From Candidatus Firestoneibacteriota bacterium (GTDB taxonomy: Bacteria; Oederibacteriota; JAAXVQ01; JAUVAV01), in contig DAOVYW010000014.1 of the NCBI GenBank assembly GCA_030635415.1, forward strand, positions 1-19,066: a stretch of 19,066 nt of DNA, read 5' to 3'. The notes below the pieces were generated by a model. That model saw only the letters and a list, made by a program, of their open reading frames with translations. It searched no databases and was not told the origin of the DNA. The translations under genes and the position numbers were made by a program. This document shows positions 1-7,296 of the stretch, piece by piece. Each line of letters opens with the position of its first letter. Positions within the stretch are counted from its first letter, which is position 1.

Positions 1-93
1 AGACTGAAAAAAAGCGGTTGTCACACGGCGCGGGAATTCAATAAAACTCTGATCACCTGGATGCAAAATGGCGAGAAAAAAAACAGTACCTGA
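1..93 (+). CDS. hprK: C-terminal end of probable HPr kinase/phosphorylase (partial)
   Basis: The window opens inside a reading frame of 30 residues that stops with TGA at 91-93. Its pattern (RLK, then SG, then AREFN, then a leucine-rich helix) resembles the extreme C-terminus of HprK proteins such as that of Bacillus subtilis, recalled as RLKRMGLNAAEQF. HprK phosphorylates and dephosphorylates the regulatory serine of HPr. The context agrees: a mannose-family PTS, an HPr with that serine, and enzyme I follow. The frame overlaps the next start codon by 26 bases, which suggests translational coupling. Only the tail is visible, so the identity rests on a short similarity plus context. RapZ is a less likely alternative. 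Confidence 0.55.
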   Translation, partial: RLKKSGCHTAREFNKTLITWMQNGEKKNST

Positions 94-1444
94 TTCAGGA
101 CGGGTTTGGTCTAAATCTTTAACGTGGCCCGGCAGACGAGTGAAAGGTTACTGGAATCGGCGTCGTCTGGCATGGCGATGGCTGTATCCGGGCGTGCGCT
201 TAAAACGCTGGCTTTTGCTTCTGGTATTGTCAGTGATTGTTTTTAGTTTTGGGCTTTCCGGTATGTTAGGACATGTCTTTGGCAATTTTGAGTTTAAGGT
301 TATAGACGTGCGTCCTCTGGCCAAACAAATTCAGAGTTTGCGGACCATAGATTTTCTGCTCTTAACGGCCGGTATTGCCGGCGTGATACTGGCGTTTCGA
401 AGAAGCCTCTATTCCGTGCTGACAGTGCTTATGCCGGCGCGTGAAAAAGAATATGCCACCGTAGCCCTTGAGCGTCTGCGGATGAAACGGGGCCCGCGAT
501 TGGTGGCTGTTGGCGGCGGCACCGGGCTGCCGGTTCTGCTTTCCGGGTTAAAAAAATACACCTCCAATCTCTCGGCAATTGTAACTATGGCGGATGATGG
601 CGGCAGTTCCGGCCGGCTGCGCCGGGAATATCAGGCTTTGCCGCCCGGGGATCTCCGGAATTGTCTGATTGCCATGGCGGAAACCAGTCCGCTCATGAGC
701 CGGCTTTTCCAACACCGGTTCCGCGGGCGCGGCAGCGGGATAGAAGGTCACGCGTTTGGAAATCTATTCATTACCGCGCTGGGAGAAATAACCGGTGATT
801 TTGCCGCCGGCGTCAAGGCTGCCAGCCAGGTATTAGCGGTTAGCGGACAAGTACTGCCGGTTACAGTGGATCCCGTGGTCTTGGAAGCCGAACTGGAAGA
901 CGGGAGCACGGTTTGCGGAGAAACCCGCATCAGCCAAAGTCATAGCCGGATCAAACAAATTCGCCTGGAGCCGGGAAATGTACGGCCCGCGCCGGAGACG
1001 CGAGAGGTGCTGGCCAAAGCCGATGCAATTATTCTGGGGCCGGGCAGCTTGTATACCAGCATTCTGCCGAATCTGCTGGTTTCCGGAATTGCGGATGAAA
1101 TCGCAGCTTCTCCGGCGGTGAAAATTTATGTTTGCAATGTTATGACCCAGCCCGGGGAAACAGATAAAATGGGTTTGGCCGAGCATGTTCAGGTTATCAA
1201 GGAACATACCCGGCCGGATTTAATTCAATACGTACTGGTTAATACCGAGGCGCCCGGCAAAGAGATGCTTAAGCGCTACCGGGAAATGAACGCGACTCCG
1301 GTGCTGGCCAAATCGGCTGATATCGAGCAATTGAATAAAGACGGCATAACCCTTATCCGGGCCCGGTTGGCCGGTGGAAATGATTTTTTTCGGCACGATC
1401 CCGGCCGGCTGGCCAGAGTGATTCTTAAGTTGATAGTTATTTAA
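68..1444 (+). CDS. yvcK: YvcK/CofD-like gluconeogenesis factor with N-terminal membrane anchor
   Basis: This is a 458-residue protein. Residues about 141-450 match the YvcK family: the glycine loop GGGTG at 149-153 followed by LPVLLSGLK, then MADDGGSSGRLR at 174-185, and further on GHAFGNL and LGPGSLYTSILPNL. In the characterised Gram-positive homologues the protein is needed for growth on gluconeogenic carbon sources and for cell-envelope homeostasis, and it binds UDP-sugars. Ahead of this domain lie about 140 extra residues: a very basic stretch (1-46) and two hydrophobic segments (about 47-66 and 96-113) that should anchor it in the inner membrane. Bacillus YvcK is about 317 residues and lacks this extension. 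The ATG at 68 has only a weak ribosome site, consistent with coupling to the overlapping upstream frame. No better in-frame start exists nearby. Confidence 0.9.
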   Translation: MARKKTVPDSGRVWSKSLTWPGRRVKGYWNRRRLAWRWLYPGVRLKRWLLLLVLSVIVFSFGLSGMLGHVFGNFEFKVIDVRPLAKQIQSLRTIDFLLLTAGIAGVILAFRRSLYSVLTVLMPAREKEYATVALERLRMKRGPRLVAVGGGTGLPVLLSGLKKYTSNLSAIVTMADDGGSSGRLRREYQALPPGDLRNCLIAMAETSPLMSRLFQHRFRGRGSGIEGHAFGNLFITALGEITGDFAAGVKAASQVLAVSGQVLPVTVDPVVLEAELEDGSTVCGETRISQSHSRIKQIRLEPGNVRPAPETREVLAKADAIILGPGSLYTSILPNLLVSGIADEIAASPAVKIYVCNVMTQPGETDKMGLAEHVQVIKEHTRPDLIQYVLVNTEAPGKEMLKRYREMNATPVLAKSADIEQLNKDGITLIRARLAGGNDFFRHDPGRLARVILKLIVI

Positions 1445-1459
1445 AGCGGGGTTGGACCT

Positions 1460-1873
1460 ATGACTCAAATTATAGTTGCCGCCCACGGCGACTTAGCGCA
1501 GGAATTGGTTAAGACCGTTGGCATGATTATGGGGAACCAGCCGGATCTTGAGCATATAAGCCTGGAAGCACACGAAGGTATCGAAGATCTACGCCGGAAA
1601 ATAGAGACCATACTCAAACCGGAGGGATGTCTGATGTTGGTTGATATGTTCGGCGGAACACCGAGCAATGTTGCCCTGGCGCTTTCGCATCAATATCCTA
1701 TCCGGGTTTTGGCAGGAGCGAATCTGCCAATGCTGATTGAGGCGCTTGTGCATCGCGCGCTTATGGACATTGCTCAACTCGCCCGGTTTGTGGAAGCGAA
1801 GGGAAAAAAAAGTATTTTTTATGCTAATCCAGCGTTCTCGAATTGCAGTTGTGAAAAAGAAGGGGACGAATGA
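1460..1873 (+). CDS. PTS mannose-family IIA component
   Basis: The 137-residue cytoplasmic protein begins MTQIIVAAHGDLA. His9 aligns with the phosphorylated histidine of E. coli ManX (His10). The second family signature, LVDMFGGTPSN, follows the central helix. It should accept phosphate from HPr-His and pass it to the IIB protein encoded next. Here IIA is a free-standing domain, whereas E. coli ManX fuses IIA to IIB. It starts 15 bases after yvcK, and its TGA stop overlaps the IIB start in an ATGA junction. The C-terminus carries a short cysteine-containing tail (NCSCEKEGDE) beyond the domain. The ribosome site (GGGG upstream) is weak. The sugar cannot be deduced from this subunit. Confidence 0.93.
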   Translation: MTQIIVAAHGDLAQELVKTVGMIMGNQPDLEHISLEAHEGIEDLRRKIETILKPEGCLMLVDMFGGTPSNVALALSHQYPIRVLAGANLPMLIEALVHRALMDIAQLARFVEAKGKKSIFYANPAFSNCSCEKEGDE

Positions 1874-2349
1874 CTTCCCAGCTGAGGTTAGTGCGAATTG
1901 ATGACCGCCTGATTCATGGCCAAGTGGCCATAGGGTGGGTCAAAACCATAAAAATCCAGCATTTAGTAGTGGCCGATGATGCGGTAGCGAAAGATTCCAT
2001 GCAGATATGCTTGATGGAAATGGCCACGCCGCCGGGTTTGGGAATTACTATTTGTCCGGTAGCCGAAGCCGGTTCGGTTTGTAACCGGGAGGAGGTTGAT
2101 GGAAAACGCATTTTAATGCTTTTTTCGTCATCCGGGGACGTATGCCGCGCAGTGGAAAATGGACTTTTCCTTAAAGAATTAAATATCGGAGGCATGCGTT
2201 ATAGTCCAGGTAAAAAGCAGATAACCAAAGCAGTGGCGATTGACGAGCATGATGCCGAACATTTCCGGAAACTGCTGGGTTATAAAGTGAAAATCCAAAT
2301 TCAAATGCTGCCGATGGACGAACCGGTAGATATTCAAAAGTATATTTAG
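1870..2349 (+). CDS. PTS mannose-family IIB component
   Basis: The 159-residue protein opens with the IIB signature RLVRIDDRLIHGQV. His16 is the expected phosphorylation site, receiving phosphate from IIA and giving it to sugar bound by IIC/IID. The motif VVADDAVAKD and the length fit the mannose/fructose/sorbose family. The start overlaps the IIA stop (ATGA), a classic coupling arrangement that supports ATG 1870. The next PTS gene does not follow directly: a 245-base gap with a palindromic repeat cassette separates it from IIC. Confidence 0.93.
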   Translation: MTSQLRLVRIDDRLIHGQVAIGWVKTIKIQHLVVADDAVAKDSMQICLMEMATPPGLGITICPVAEAGSVCNREEVDGKRILMLFSSSGDVCRAVENGLFLKELNIGGMRYSPGKKQITKAVAIDEHDAEHFRKLLGYKVKIQIQMLPMDEPVDIQKYI

Positions 2350-2355
2350 TTTTGG

Positions 2356-2557
2356 CTGCGGAAGGCATTTTTGATTTCTTTGTGGTTCCGTCATTCCGGC
2401 ATGATTTTAGCCCTGGACTAAACCATCCCCTGGACAAAAGCATCCAGGACAGGCAGGACAGGCCGGAATCCAGAAAAGCACTGTAATATAAGCAAAGATA
2501 CTTCCTGGATACCGGCTTCCGCCGGTATGACGAGCTTAACTTATCTTTCCGCAACAG
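2356..2557. repeat. Palindromic repeat cassette between IIB and IIC
   Basis: This non-coding element fills most of the IIB-IIC gap. Its outer ends are CTGCGGAAGG (2356-2365) and CTTTCCGCAACAG (2545-2557), which are inverted relative to each other. Inside lies a second inverted pair, CGTCATTCCGGC (2389-2400) against GCCGGTATGACG (2521-2532), with one mismatch. Within that is a third pair, GCCGGAATCCAG (2462-2473) against CTGGATACCGGC (2505-2516), also with one mismatch. The nested dyads resemble the CATTCCGG...CCGGAATG-type intergenic repeats seen in many environmental bacteria. No protein is encoded. Its sibling in the IID-HPr gap has similar ends. Confidence 0.7.
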
Positions 2558-2563
2558 TCCCTA

Positions 2564-2593
2564 TTTAGGGAGTTCAGCTTTAGGGAGTTCAGC
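2564..2593 (+). repeat. 15-bp tandem duplication carrying the IIC ribosome site
   Basis: The unit TTTAGGGAGTTCAGC occurs twice, head to tail, at 2564-2578 and 2579-2593, without mismatch. Each copy contains AGGGAG, a usable Shine-Dalgarno core. The second copy lies 7 bases upstream of the TTG start at 2595, and the first lies 15 bases further away. It could be a recent slippage event or a standby ribosome site. Confidence 0.85.
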
Positions 2594-2594
2594 T

Positions 2595-3353
2595 TTGGAT
2601 CAGATAGTGTGGCTTTCAGTCCTGGGAGCGGTTCTGGCATTGGATTACGCCATGGTGGGCCAGTTTATGGTTGCCCAGCCCCTGGTAATAGGTGGTATTT
2701 TCGGCGCTCTGCTTGGGGATGTGCCCAACGGGGTTTTAGTCGGTGCTTTAATACAATTGATCTGGATCAGTATCATGCCGGTAGGGGCTTATGTTCCGCC
2801 TGATTATACAGTGACCGGCGGTGTGACTGTGATCTTGACACTGACACTGGTTAGTCAATATGGATTTCAGCTTGGCCCCAGTATGGTATTAGCCTTGGGG
2901 ATGTCTATCCCGGCCGGAGTATTATCTGGAAAGCTGGATATTGCAACCCGTCACTTTAATGTCCGTTTAGACCAAAGTGCGGAGAGCTTGGGAAGTAAAT
3001 ACGGTTTAACCGGCATAGCATGGGCAAATTTAGCCGGGCTGGGTCCGGCTTTTTTAAGAAATTTCTTGATTTATCTTCTTTGGCTGGGTCCGGGAGTCTG
3101 GCTGGCAGTGAAACTCTCCGGAAGTTTACCTGCCCAGGTCGTCAAAGGATTAGGGCTGGTTTTTTGGATTATACCGGCCCTGGCTTTTTCAGTGATCCTG
3201 GAAATAATCGCCAAAGACCGGGTACACTGGTGGATGGTGGCGGCTTTTTTTTCGGTCGGCCTGTTGCTGCTGATTTGGCCTGGCAAAATCATACTGGCGC
3301 TGACAACGGCTATAGCCGGAGTGATGGTCATGGCCTGCTGGAGGAGAAAATAG
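2595..3353 (+). CDS. PTS mannose-family IIC component (membrane permease)
   Basis: The 252-residue, strongly hydrophobic protein fits the family IIC subunit (about 250-270 residues). It carries the features typical of the family's N-terminal half: LALDYAMVGQFMVAQPLV, then GALLGDVPNGVLVGALIQL, then a PVGAYVPPDYTVTGGV loop. It should form the sugar channel with IID in the inner membrane. The start is taken as TTG at 2595 because AGGGAG lies 7 bases upstream and the family motif begins almost at once. The frame is open upstream but holds no ATG or GTG, and the first internal ATG (2652) would remove part of helix 1. The stop TAG shares its last base with the GTG start of IID. Confidence 0.9.
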   Translation: MDQIVWLSVLGAVLALDYAMVGQFMVAQPLVIGGIFGALLGDVPNGVLVGALIQLIWISIMPVGAYVPPDYTVTGGVTVILTLTLVSQYGFQLGPSMVLALGMSIPAGVLSGKLDIATRHFNVRLDQSAESLGSKYGLTGIAWANLAGLGPAFLRNFLIYLLWLGPGVWLAVKLSGSLPAQVVKGLGLVFWIIPALAFSVILEIIAKDRVHWWMVAAFFSVGLLLLIWPGKIILALTTAIAGVMVMACWRRK

Positions 3354-4147
3354 TGAATACTTCGGTTTCCCGTCTGACAAACCGGACCTTGACAGCAATA
3401 GCTTGGCGTTCTTTTTTCATACAGGCCGGCTGGAATTTTCAGCGTATGCAGAATTTGGGCTTCTGTTTTGCTATTAGTCCGGTTATTAAAGCGCTGTTCC
3501 CGGAACCACGGATTCAGCAAAAGGCCATTAAAAGACACCTGGAGTTTTTTAACACTCATCCCTACAGCGCCTCAATTATTTTAGGAGTGGTGGCTAAATT
3601 AGAGGAGCAGGCTGCGCAGGCGGGAGATGATGAGGCCCGGGAAGCCATACGGGTCAAGATCGGGATGATGGGCCCGTTGGCCGCCCTGGGAGATGTTGTC
3701 TACTGGGCCATGCTCCGGCCGGCTTTGGCGTTGATCGGGGTGAGCATAGTGCTGTTTGGGTCTTGGAATCAGTTCTGGTTAGTCATACTTGGTCCCATAT
3801 GTTTTTTAGGTCTCTATTCTATAGCTCATTTGGGATTGCGTATCGGCGGGGTATTTTTAGGCTATAATCAGGGAGTTGGGATTGTCAAGAAATTACGCCG
3901 TTTTAATCCGCAAAAGATCGCGCGCTGTCTGAGTCTTTTTATGGCCGTAATGCTGGGCATGGTAATCTCAGCCTATCCTCTTTTAAATGGATGGCGGATT
4001 TTTGACTCCCGGATTCTCGGCGTGGTTCTCATGGGATTTTTAGTAGGATTATTGTATTTAGGTCTGCGGCAGGGCATATCCGCTGCCTGGTTGTTTTACG
4101 GGCTGGTAGGACTGGCAATTCTGGCGGCTTATGCCGGGCTGGTATAG
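3353..4147 (+). CDS. PTS mannose-family IID component (membrane)
   Basis: From the GTG at 3353 the protein has 264 residues. A strong ribosome site, GGAGGAG at 3341-3347, sits 5 bases upstream. The N-terminal half is highly typical of IID: WRSFFIQAGWNFQRMQNLGF, then FFNTHPYSAS and LGVVAKLEEQ. It is followed by the glycine-rich KIGMMGPLAALGDVVYWAM segment and a hydrophobic C-terminus. It partners IIC in sugar transport. The same frame is open back to an ATG at 3020, but those extra 111 residues would lie entirely inside IIC in another frame and have no IID similarity, so the longer reading is rejected. The one-base overlap with the IIC stop indicates coupling. Confidence 0.92.
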   Translation: MNTSVSRLTNRTLTAIAWRSFFIQAGWNFQRMQNLGFCFAISPVIKALFPEPRIQQKAIKRHLEFFNTHPYSASIILGVVAKLEEQAAQAGDDEAREAIRVKIGMMGPLAALGDVVYWAMLRPALALIGVSIVLFGSWNQFWLVILGPICFLGLYSIAHLGLRIGGVFLGYNQGVGIVKKLRRFNPQKIARCLSLFMAVMLGMVISAYPLLNGWRIFDSRILGVVLMGFLVGLLYLGLRQGISAAWLFYGLVGLAILAAYAGLV

Positions 4148-4158
4148 TTGACCAGTTT

Positions 4159-4314
4159 CTGTTGCGGGAAGGTGTGTTTGCTTAAGGTTGTCATTCCGAA
4201 CATAGTGAGGAATCTCCAGGCAAATGCCTGAATTACCAGGTCTCCTGGAGATTCTTCGCCTTCGGCTCAGAATGACAAAACGCGGGGAGCCAGCTAAAAA
4301 TACATTTCCGCAAC
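4159..4314. repeat. Palindromic repeat cassette between IID and HPr
   Basis: The IID-HPr gap (207 bases) holds a second cassette. Its outer ends are CTGTTGCGGGAAGG (4159-4172) and ATTTCCGCAAC (4304-4314), much like those of the cassette at 2356-2557. Inside is a long imperfect hairpin: the left arm (about 4188-4220) starts TTGTCATTCCGA and ends AATCTCCAGG, and the right arm (about 4244-4278) starts CCTGGAGATT and ends AGAATGACAA. Near the apex is a perfect dyad, CAGGCA-AA-TGCCTG (4217-4230). The core resembles the widespread GTCATTC...GAATGAC intergenic repeats. Transcribed, it would form a strong hairpin that could affect stability or read-through between membrane and soluble PTS genes. Confidence 0.7.
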
Positions 4315-4354
4315 CGGAATTAATTAACCGGAGAATGCGTAGGAGAGGAACCGG

Positions 4355-4627
4355 ATGGTGGAGCAGGAAGTAACTATTGAGAATAAATTGGGCCTGCACT
4401 TGCGCGCGGCGGCTGTTTTTATCGAGACCGCCAATAAGTTTCCCTGCCAGGTTTTTCTTCGCAAAGCGGGTCAGGAGAAAATCAACGCCAAGAGCATTAT
4501 GGGGATTATGACTCTGGGAGCGGCCTGCGGTTCCAGGGTGACAGTATTGACCGACGGCGAGAATGAGATCGAGGCGCTGGAAAAACTGGCGGCCTTGATC
4601 CGGAATCGTTTCGGAGAAAAGGAATAA
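4355..4627 (+). CDS. ptsH: HPr phosphocarrier protein
   Basis: The 90-residue protein has the HPr fold pattern. His15, within GLHLRAA, is the site phosphorylated by enzyme I. Ser47, within INAKSIMGIMTLGA, corresponds to the regulatory serine (Ser46 in Bacillus) targeted by HprK. Both sites are intact, matching the hprK-like tail at the start of the window. The active-site loop departs from the common GLHARPA: Leu follows the histidine and Ala replaces proline. The start is the ATG at 4355, with AGGAGAGGA (4340-4348) 6 bases upstream. Enzyme I follows after 8 bases. It should supply phosphate to the IIA protein. Confidence 0.95.
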   Translation: MVEQEVTIENKLGLHLRAAAVFIETANKFPCQVFLRKAGQEKINAKSIMGIMTLGAACGSRVTVLTDGENEIEALEKLAALIRNRFGEKE

Positions 4628-4635
4628 ACAGCGTT

Positions 4636-6390
4636 ATGGAGAGCAGATATCAAGGAATTGCGGCTTCGCCCGGGATTACCATTGGCACCGCTTATCTGGT
4701 GGGATTCCCTGAATTCCAGATTCGCAAGTACCGGATCACCGAGGGCGGAATAAATAAGGAGTTGGATCGTTGGCAGGCCGCCGTAGATGCTACGCGGCAT
4801 GAAATCGAGAATATTAAGCGCCGGGTGGCCCAGGAGGTGGGATTCAAGGAAGCGGAAATATTCAATGCTTATCTGCATGTTTTGCAGGATCCCTTGCTGG
4901 TTCAGGCTACTATGGAGCAGATCCGGGCGCAACGCTGCAATGCCGAGTATGTTTTGCAGGAGATAGCTTCCGGCCTGGGACGCCAATTCACGGAGGCGAA
5001 AGACGAATATCTGAGAGAACGTGCTTCCGATATCAACGACGTGGTCGCGCGATTGCTGCGCAATCTGACCGGTCAGGCTAAGCGGCTGCTCACGGGCGCT
5101 GAGCATGATATTATAATGATAGCGAAAGACCTGGCTCCGGCACAAACTGCCTCCATGCGGCGCGAGCGTGTGGTCGGTTTTGCCACGGATATCGGCGGCA
5201 AGACCTCGCATGCGGCCATTATGGCCCGCTCTCTCGAGATTCCGGCAGTGGTGGGCCTGAAAAATATCACGGACATGGTTGAAACCGGAGATACCTTGAT
5301 AGTTGATGGTTCAGCCGGCCTGGTGATTGTCAATGCGGATACCAGGATATTAACGCAGTATCGCCAGGCGCAGCAAAGAAATCTCCAGGCTTCCCGCAAG
5401 CTTCGCAAACTTAAGGGTATTACGGCGGTAAGCCGGGATGGATACCGGTTAAATGTAGCGGCCAATATCGAATTTCCCGAGGATGTCCGCAAGGCCCGGA
5501 AGTATGGAGCCGAAGGCGTGGGGCTTTTTCGCACCGAGTTTTTATATATGAATCGGCGTGATCTCCCCAGCGAGGATGAGCAATTTGAAGCCTATTGCCA
5601 AGTCGCCCGCCAAAGTCTTCCTTACAGCACTATTATCCGGACCATGGATCTGGGTGGGGATAAATTTCTTTCACGTCTGGGGACCTCGGCGGAGACGAAT
5701 CCCTTTCTGGGACTCCGGGCCATCCGGCTTTGCCTGACATATATTGAGTTGTTCAAAACCCAATTAAGGGCGATTTTGCGGGCTTCCCAGTTTGGAAAAA
5801 TTAAAATTATGTTTCCCTTGATCTCGGATGTCGAGGAATTACGCCAAGCCAAGGCGGTTCTGAATGAAGTTCGGCAAGAACTGAGCCGGCGGCGGATAGC
5901 TTTTGATAAACACATGGAAACCGGCTTGATGATTGAACTGCCGTCCGCCGCTTTGACGGCTGATGTCCTGGCTCGGGAAGCTGATTTCTTTTCGATTGGG
6001 ACGAATGACCTTATCCAATATACAATGGCCGTTGACCGCATTAATGAAAAAGTCGCATATCTTTATAATCCTCTGCATCCGGCTATTTTACGGCTGATAA
6101 AAAAAACCATCGAAGCCGGGCATAATGAACGCATCTGGGTGGGGATATGCGGCGAAATGGCGGCTGATCCCCAATTGACGGCTTTATTGTTTGGCATGGG
6201 GTTGGATGAATTTTCCACTGAGCCGTCTTTTGTGCCCCAGATAAAAAAAGTTATCCGTGAAATTCACCTGGCCCGGAGCCGTGAACTGGCGGAAGAAGTT
6301 TTAGCTTGTGCCACGACTAAAGAGATAGAAAACTGCTTGCAGAATCAAATTCAGGACAAAGAAGGCTGCGATGAAAAAGCGGTTAAGTAA
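4636..6390 (+). CDS. ptsI: PTS enzyme I (phosphoenolpyruvate-protein phosphotransferase)
   Basis: The 584-residue cytoplasmic enzyme transfers phosphate from PEP to HPr. It starts with GIAASPGI at 7-14, as expected for the family. The phosphohistidine is His192 in the GGKTSHAAIMARS motif. The PEP-binding barrel shows GLFRTEFLYM, TMDLGGDK, FSIGTNDLIQYTMAVDR and the catalytic Cys505 in GICGEMAADP. E. coli has His189 and Cys502, so the spacing is normal and all key residues are present. The length is close to the usual 570-590. The C-terminal tail is cysteine-bearing and charged. Its last 20 bases overlap the start of galU, so the two are probably coupled. Confidence 0.97.
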   Translation: MESRYQGIAASPGITIGTAYLVGFPEFQIRKYRITEGGINKELDRWQAAVDATRHEIENIKRRVAQEVGFKEAEIFNAYLHVLQDPLLVQATMEQIRAQRCNAEYVLQEIASGLGRQFTEAKDEYLRERASDINDVVARLLRNLTGQAKRLLTGAEHDIIMIAKDLAPAQTASMRRERVVGFATDIGGKTSHAAIMARSLEIPAVVGLKNITDMVETGDTLIVDGSAGLVIVNADTRILTQYRQAQQRNLQASRKLRKLKGITAVSRDGYRLNVAANIEFPEDVRKARKYGAEGVGLFRTEFLYMNRRDLPSEDEQFEAYCQVARQSLPYSTIIRTMDLGGDKFLSRLGTSAETNPFLGLRAIRLCLTYIELFKTQLRAILRASQFGKIKIMFPLISDVEELRQAKAVLNEVRQELSRRRIAFDKHMETGLMIELPSAALTADVLAREADFFSIGTNDLIQYTMAVDRINEKVAYLYNPLHPAILRLIKKTIEAGHNERIWVGICGEMAADPQLTALLFGMGLDEFSTEPSFVPQIKKVIREIHLARSRELAEEVLACATTKEIENCLQNQIQDKEGCDEKAVK

Positions 6391-7291
6391 ATTAAAATCA
6401 CCGGCCGACTGCCGATACCCGTTAAAACAAATAACCAAGGCCGTGGTACCGGCAGCCGGTTTGGGAACCCGCTTTCTTCCGGCGACCAAAGCTCAACCTA
6501 AAGAAATGCTTCCCATATATGATAAACCGGCCATCCAGTACGTAATTGAAGAAGCTGTGGCGGCCGGGATCCGCGATATCCTGGTCGTAACCGGCCGGGG
6601 AAAACAGGCCATTGAAAACCACTTTGACCGTTCCATCGAGCTTGAGGAAAATCTTAAGTCTCAAGGAAAGCGGATAGCTCTGCAAACGGTTCGCGAAATT
6701 TCGGACATGGTAAATTTGCATTATGTCCGCCAGAAAGAGGCCAGGGGTTTGGGGCACGCGGTTCTTTGTGCAAAGAGCTTTGTCGGCAATGAACCATTCG
6801 CGGTTTTTCTGGGCGATGATATCATAGACCATCCCCGTCCGGCGATAATGCAGCTGATGAAAATCTGGGAAAAATATCAGGCTCCGGTGCTGGCTGTAGA
6901 AGAGATCCCGCGGGCCCGGACCAAGGCCTATGGCATTATTAAACCTGAGGTCATATCCAACCGGCTTTATAAGGTTCTGGATCTAATCGAAAAACCGTCG
7001 TCCTCCCAGGCGCCATCCCGTTTGGGAATTGTAGGCCGGTATTTGTTAACCCCGGATATCTTCGGATTTCTGGAAAAAACCCGGCCGGGCACATCCGGCG
7101 AAATCCAATTAACTGATGCGCTCCGCCGTTTGAACCGTTGCCATCCGGTTTACGCTTGGCAGTTTGAAGGCCGGCGTCATGATATTGGGAACAAGCTGGA
7201 ATTTGTTAAAGCCACCTTGGCGTATGCCCTGAAAGATAAGTCTGCCCGGGAGCCGTTGCTGAATTACTTACGGGATATTACCTCGAGTTAA
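6371..7291 (+). CDS. galU: UTP-glucose-1-phosphate uridylyltransferase
   Basis: The 306-residue enzyme makes UDP-glucose from UTP and glucose-1-phosphate, feeding cell-surface polysaccharides. The nucleotide-binding motif is GLGTRFLPATKAQPKEM from residue 30. It is followed by PAIQYVIEEAVAAGI, the metal-site FLGDDI, YGII, LIEKP, GRYLLTPDIF and the C-terminal HDIGNKLEFVKATLAYAL, all standard for GalU. The N-terminus is about 15 residues longer than usual because the only ATG lies inside the end of ptsI (20-base overlap); AAAGAAGG just upstream serves as ribosome site. Co-transcription with PTS genes would link sugar uptake to UDP-glucose supply. Confidence 0.95.
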   Translation: MKKRLSKLKSPADCRYPLKQITKAVVPAAGLGTRFLPATKAQPKEMLPIYDKPAIQYVIEEAVAAGIRDILVVTGRGKQAIENHFDRSIELEENLKSQGKRIALQTVREISDMVNLHYVRQKEARGLGHAVLCAKSFVGNEPFAVFLGDDIIDHPRPAIMQLMKIWEKYQAPVLAVEEIPRARTKAYGIIKPEVISNRLYKVLDLIEKPSSSQAPSRLGIVGRYLLTPDIFGFLEKTRPGTSGEIQLTDALRRLNRCHPVYAWQFEGRRHDIGNKLEFVKATLAYALKDKSAREPLLNYLRDITSS

Positions 7292-7296
7292 CAGTT

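Noticed and set aside
3020..3352. A 111-residue N-terminal extension of the IID frame beginning at ATG 3020
   Set aside because: It overlaps the well-supported IIC gene in another frame, has no IID similarity, and a GTG with a strong GGAGGAG site at 3353 fits the family N-terminus.
4471..5211. A 246-residue reverse-strand open frame
   Set aside because: It lies opposite HPr and enzyme I, whose residues are fully conserved. Its translation has no recognisable domain and it is a mirror of the coding strand.
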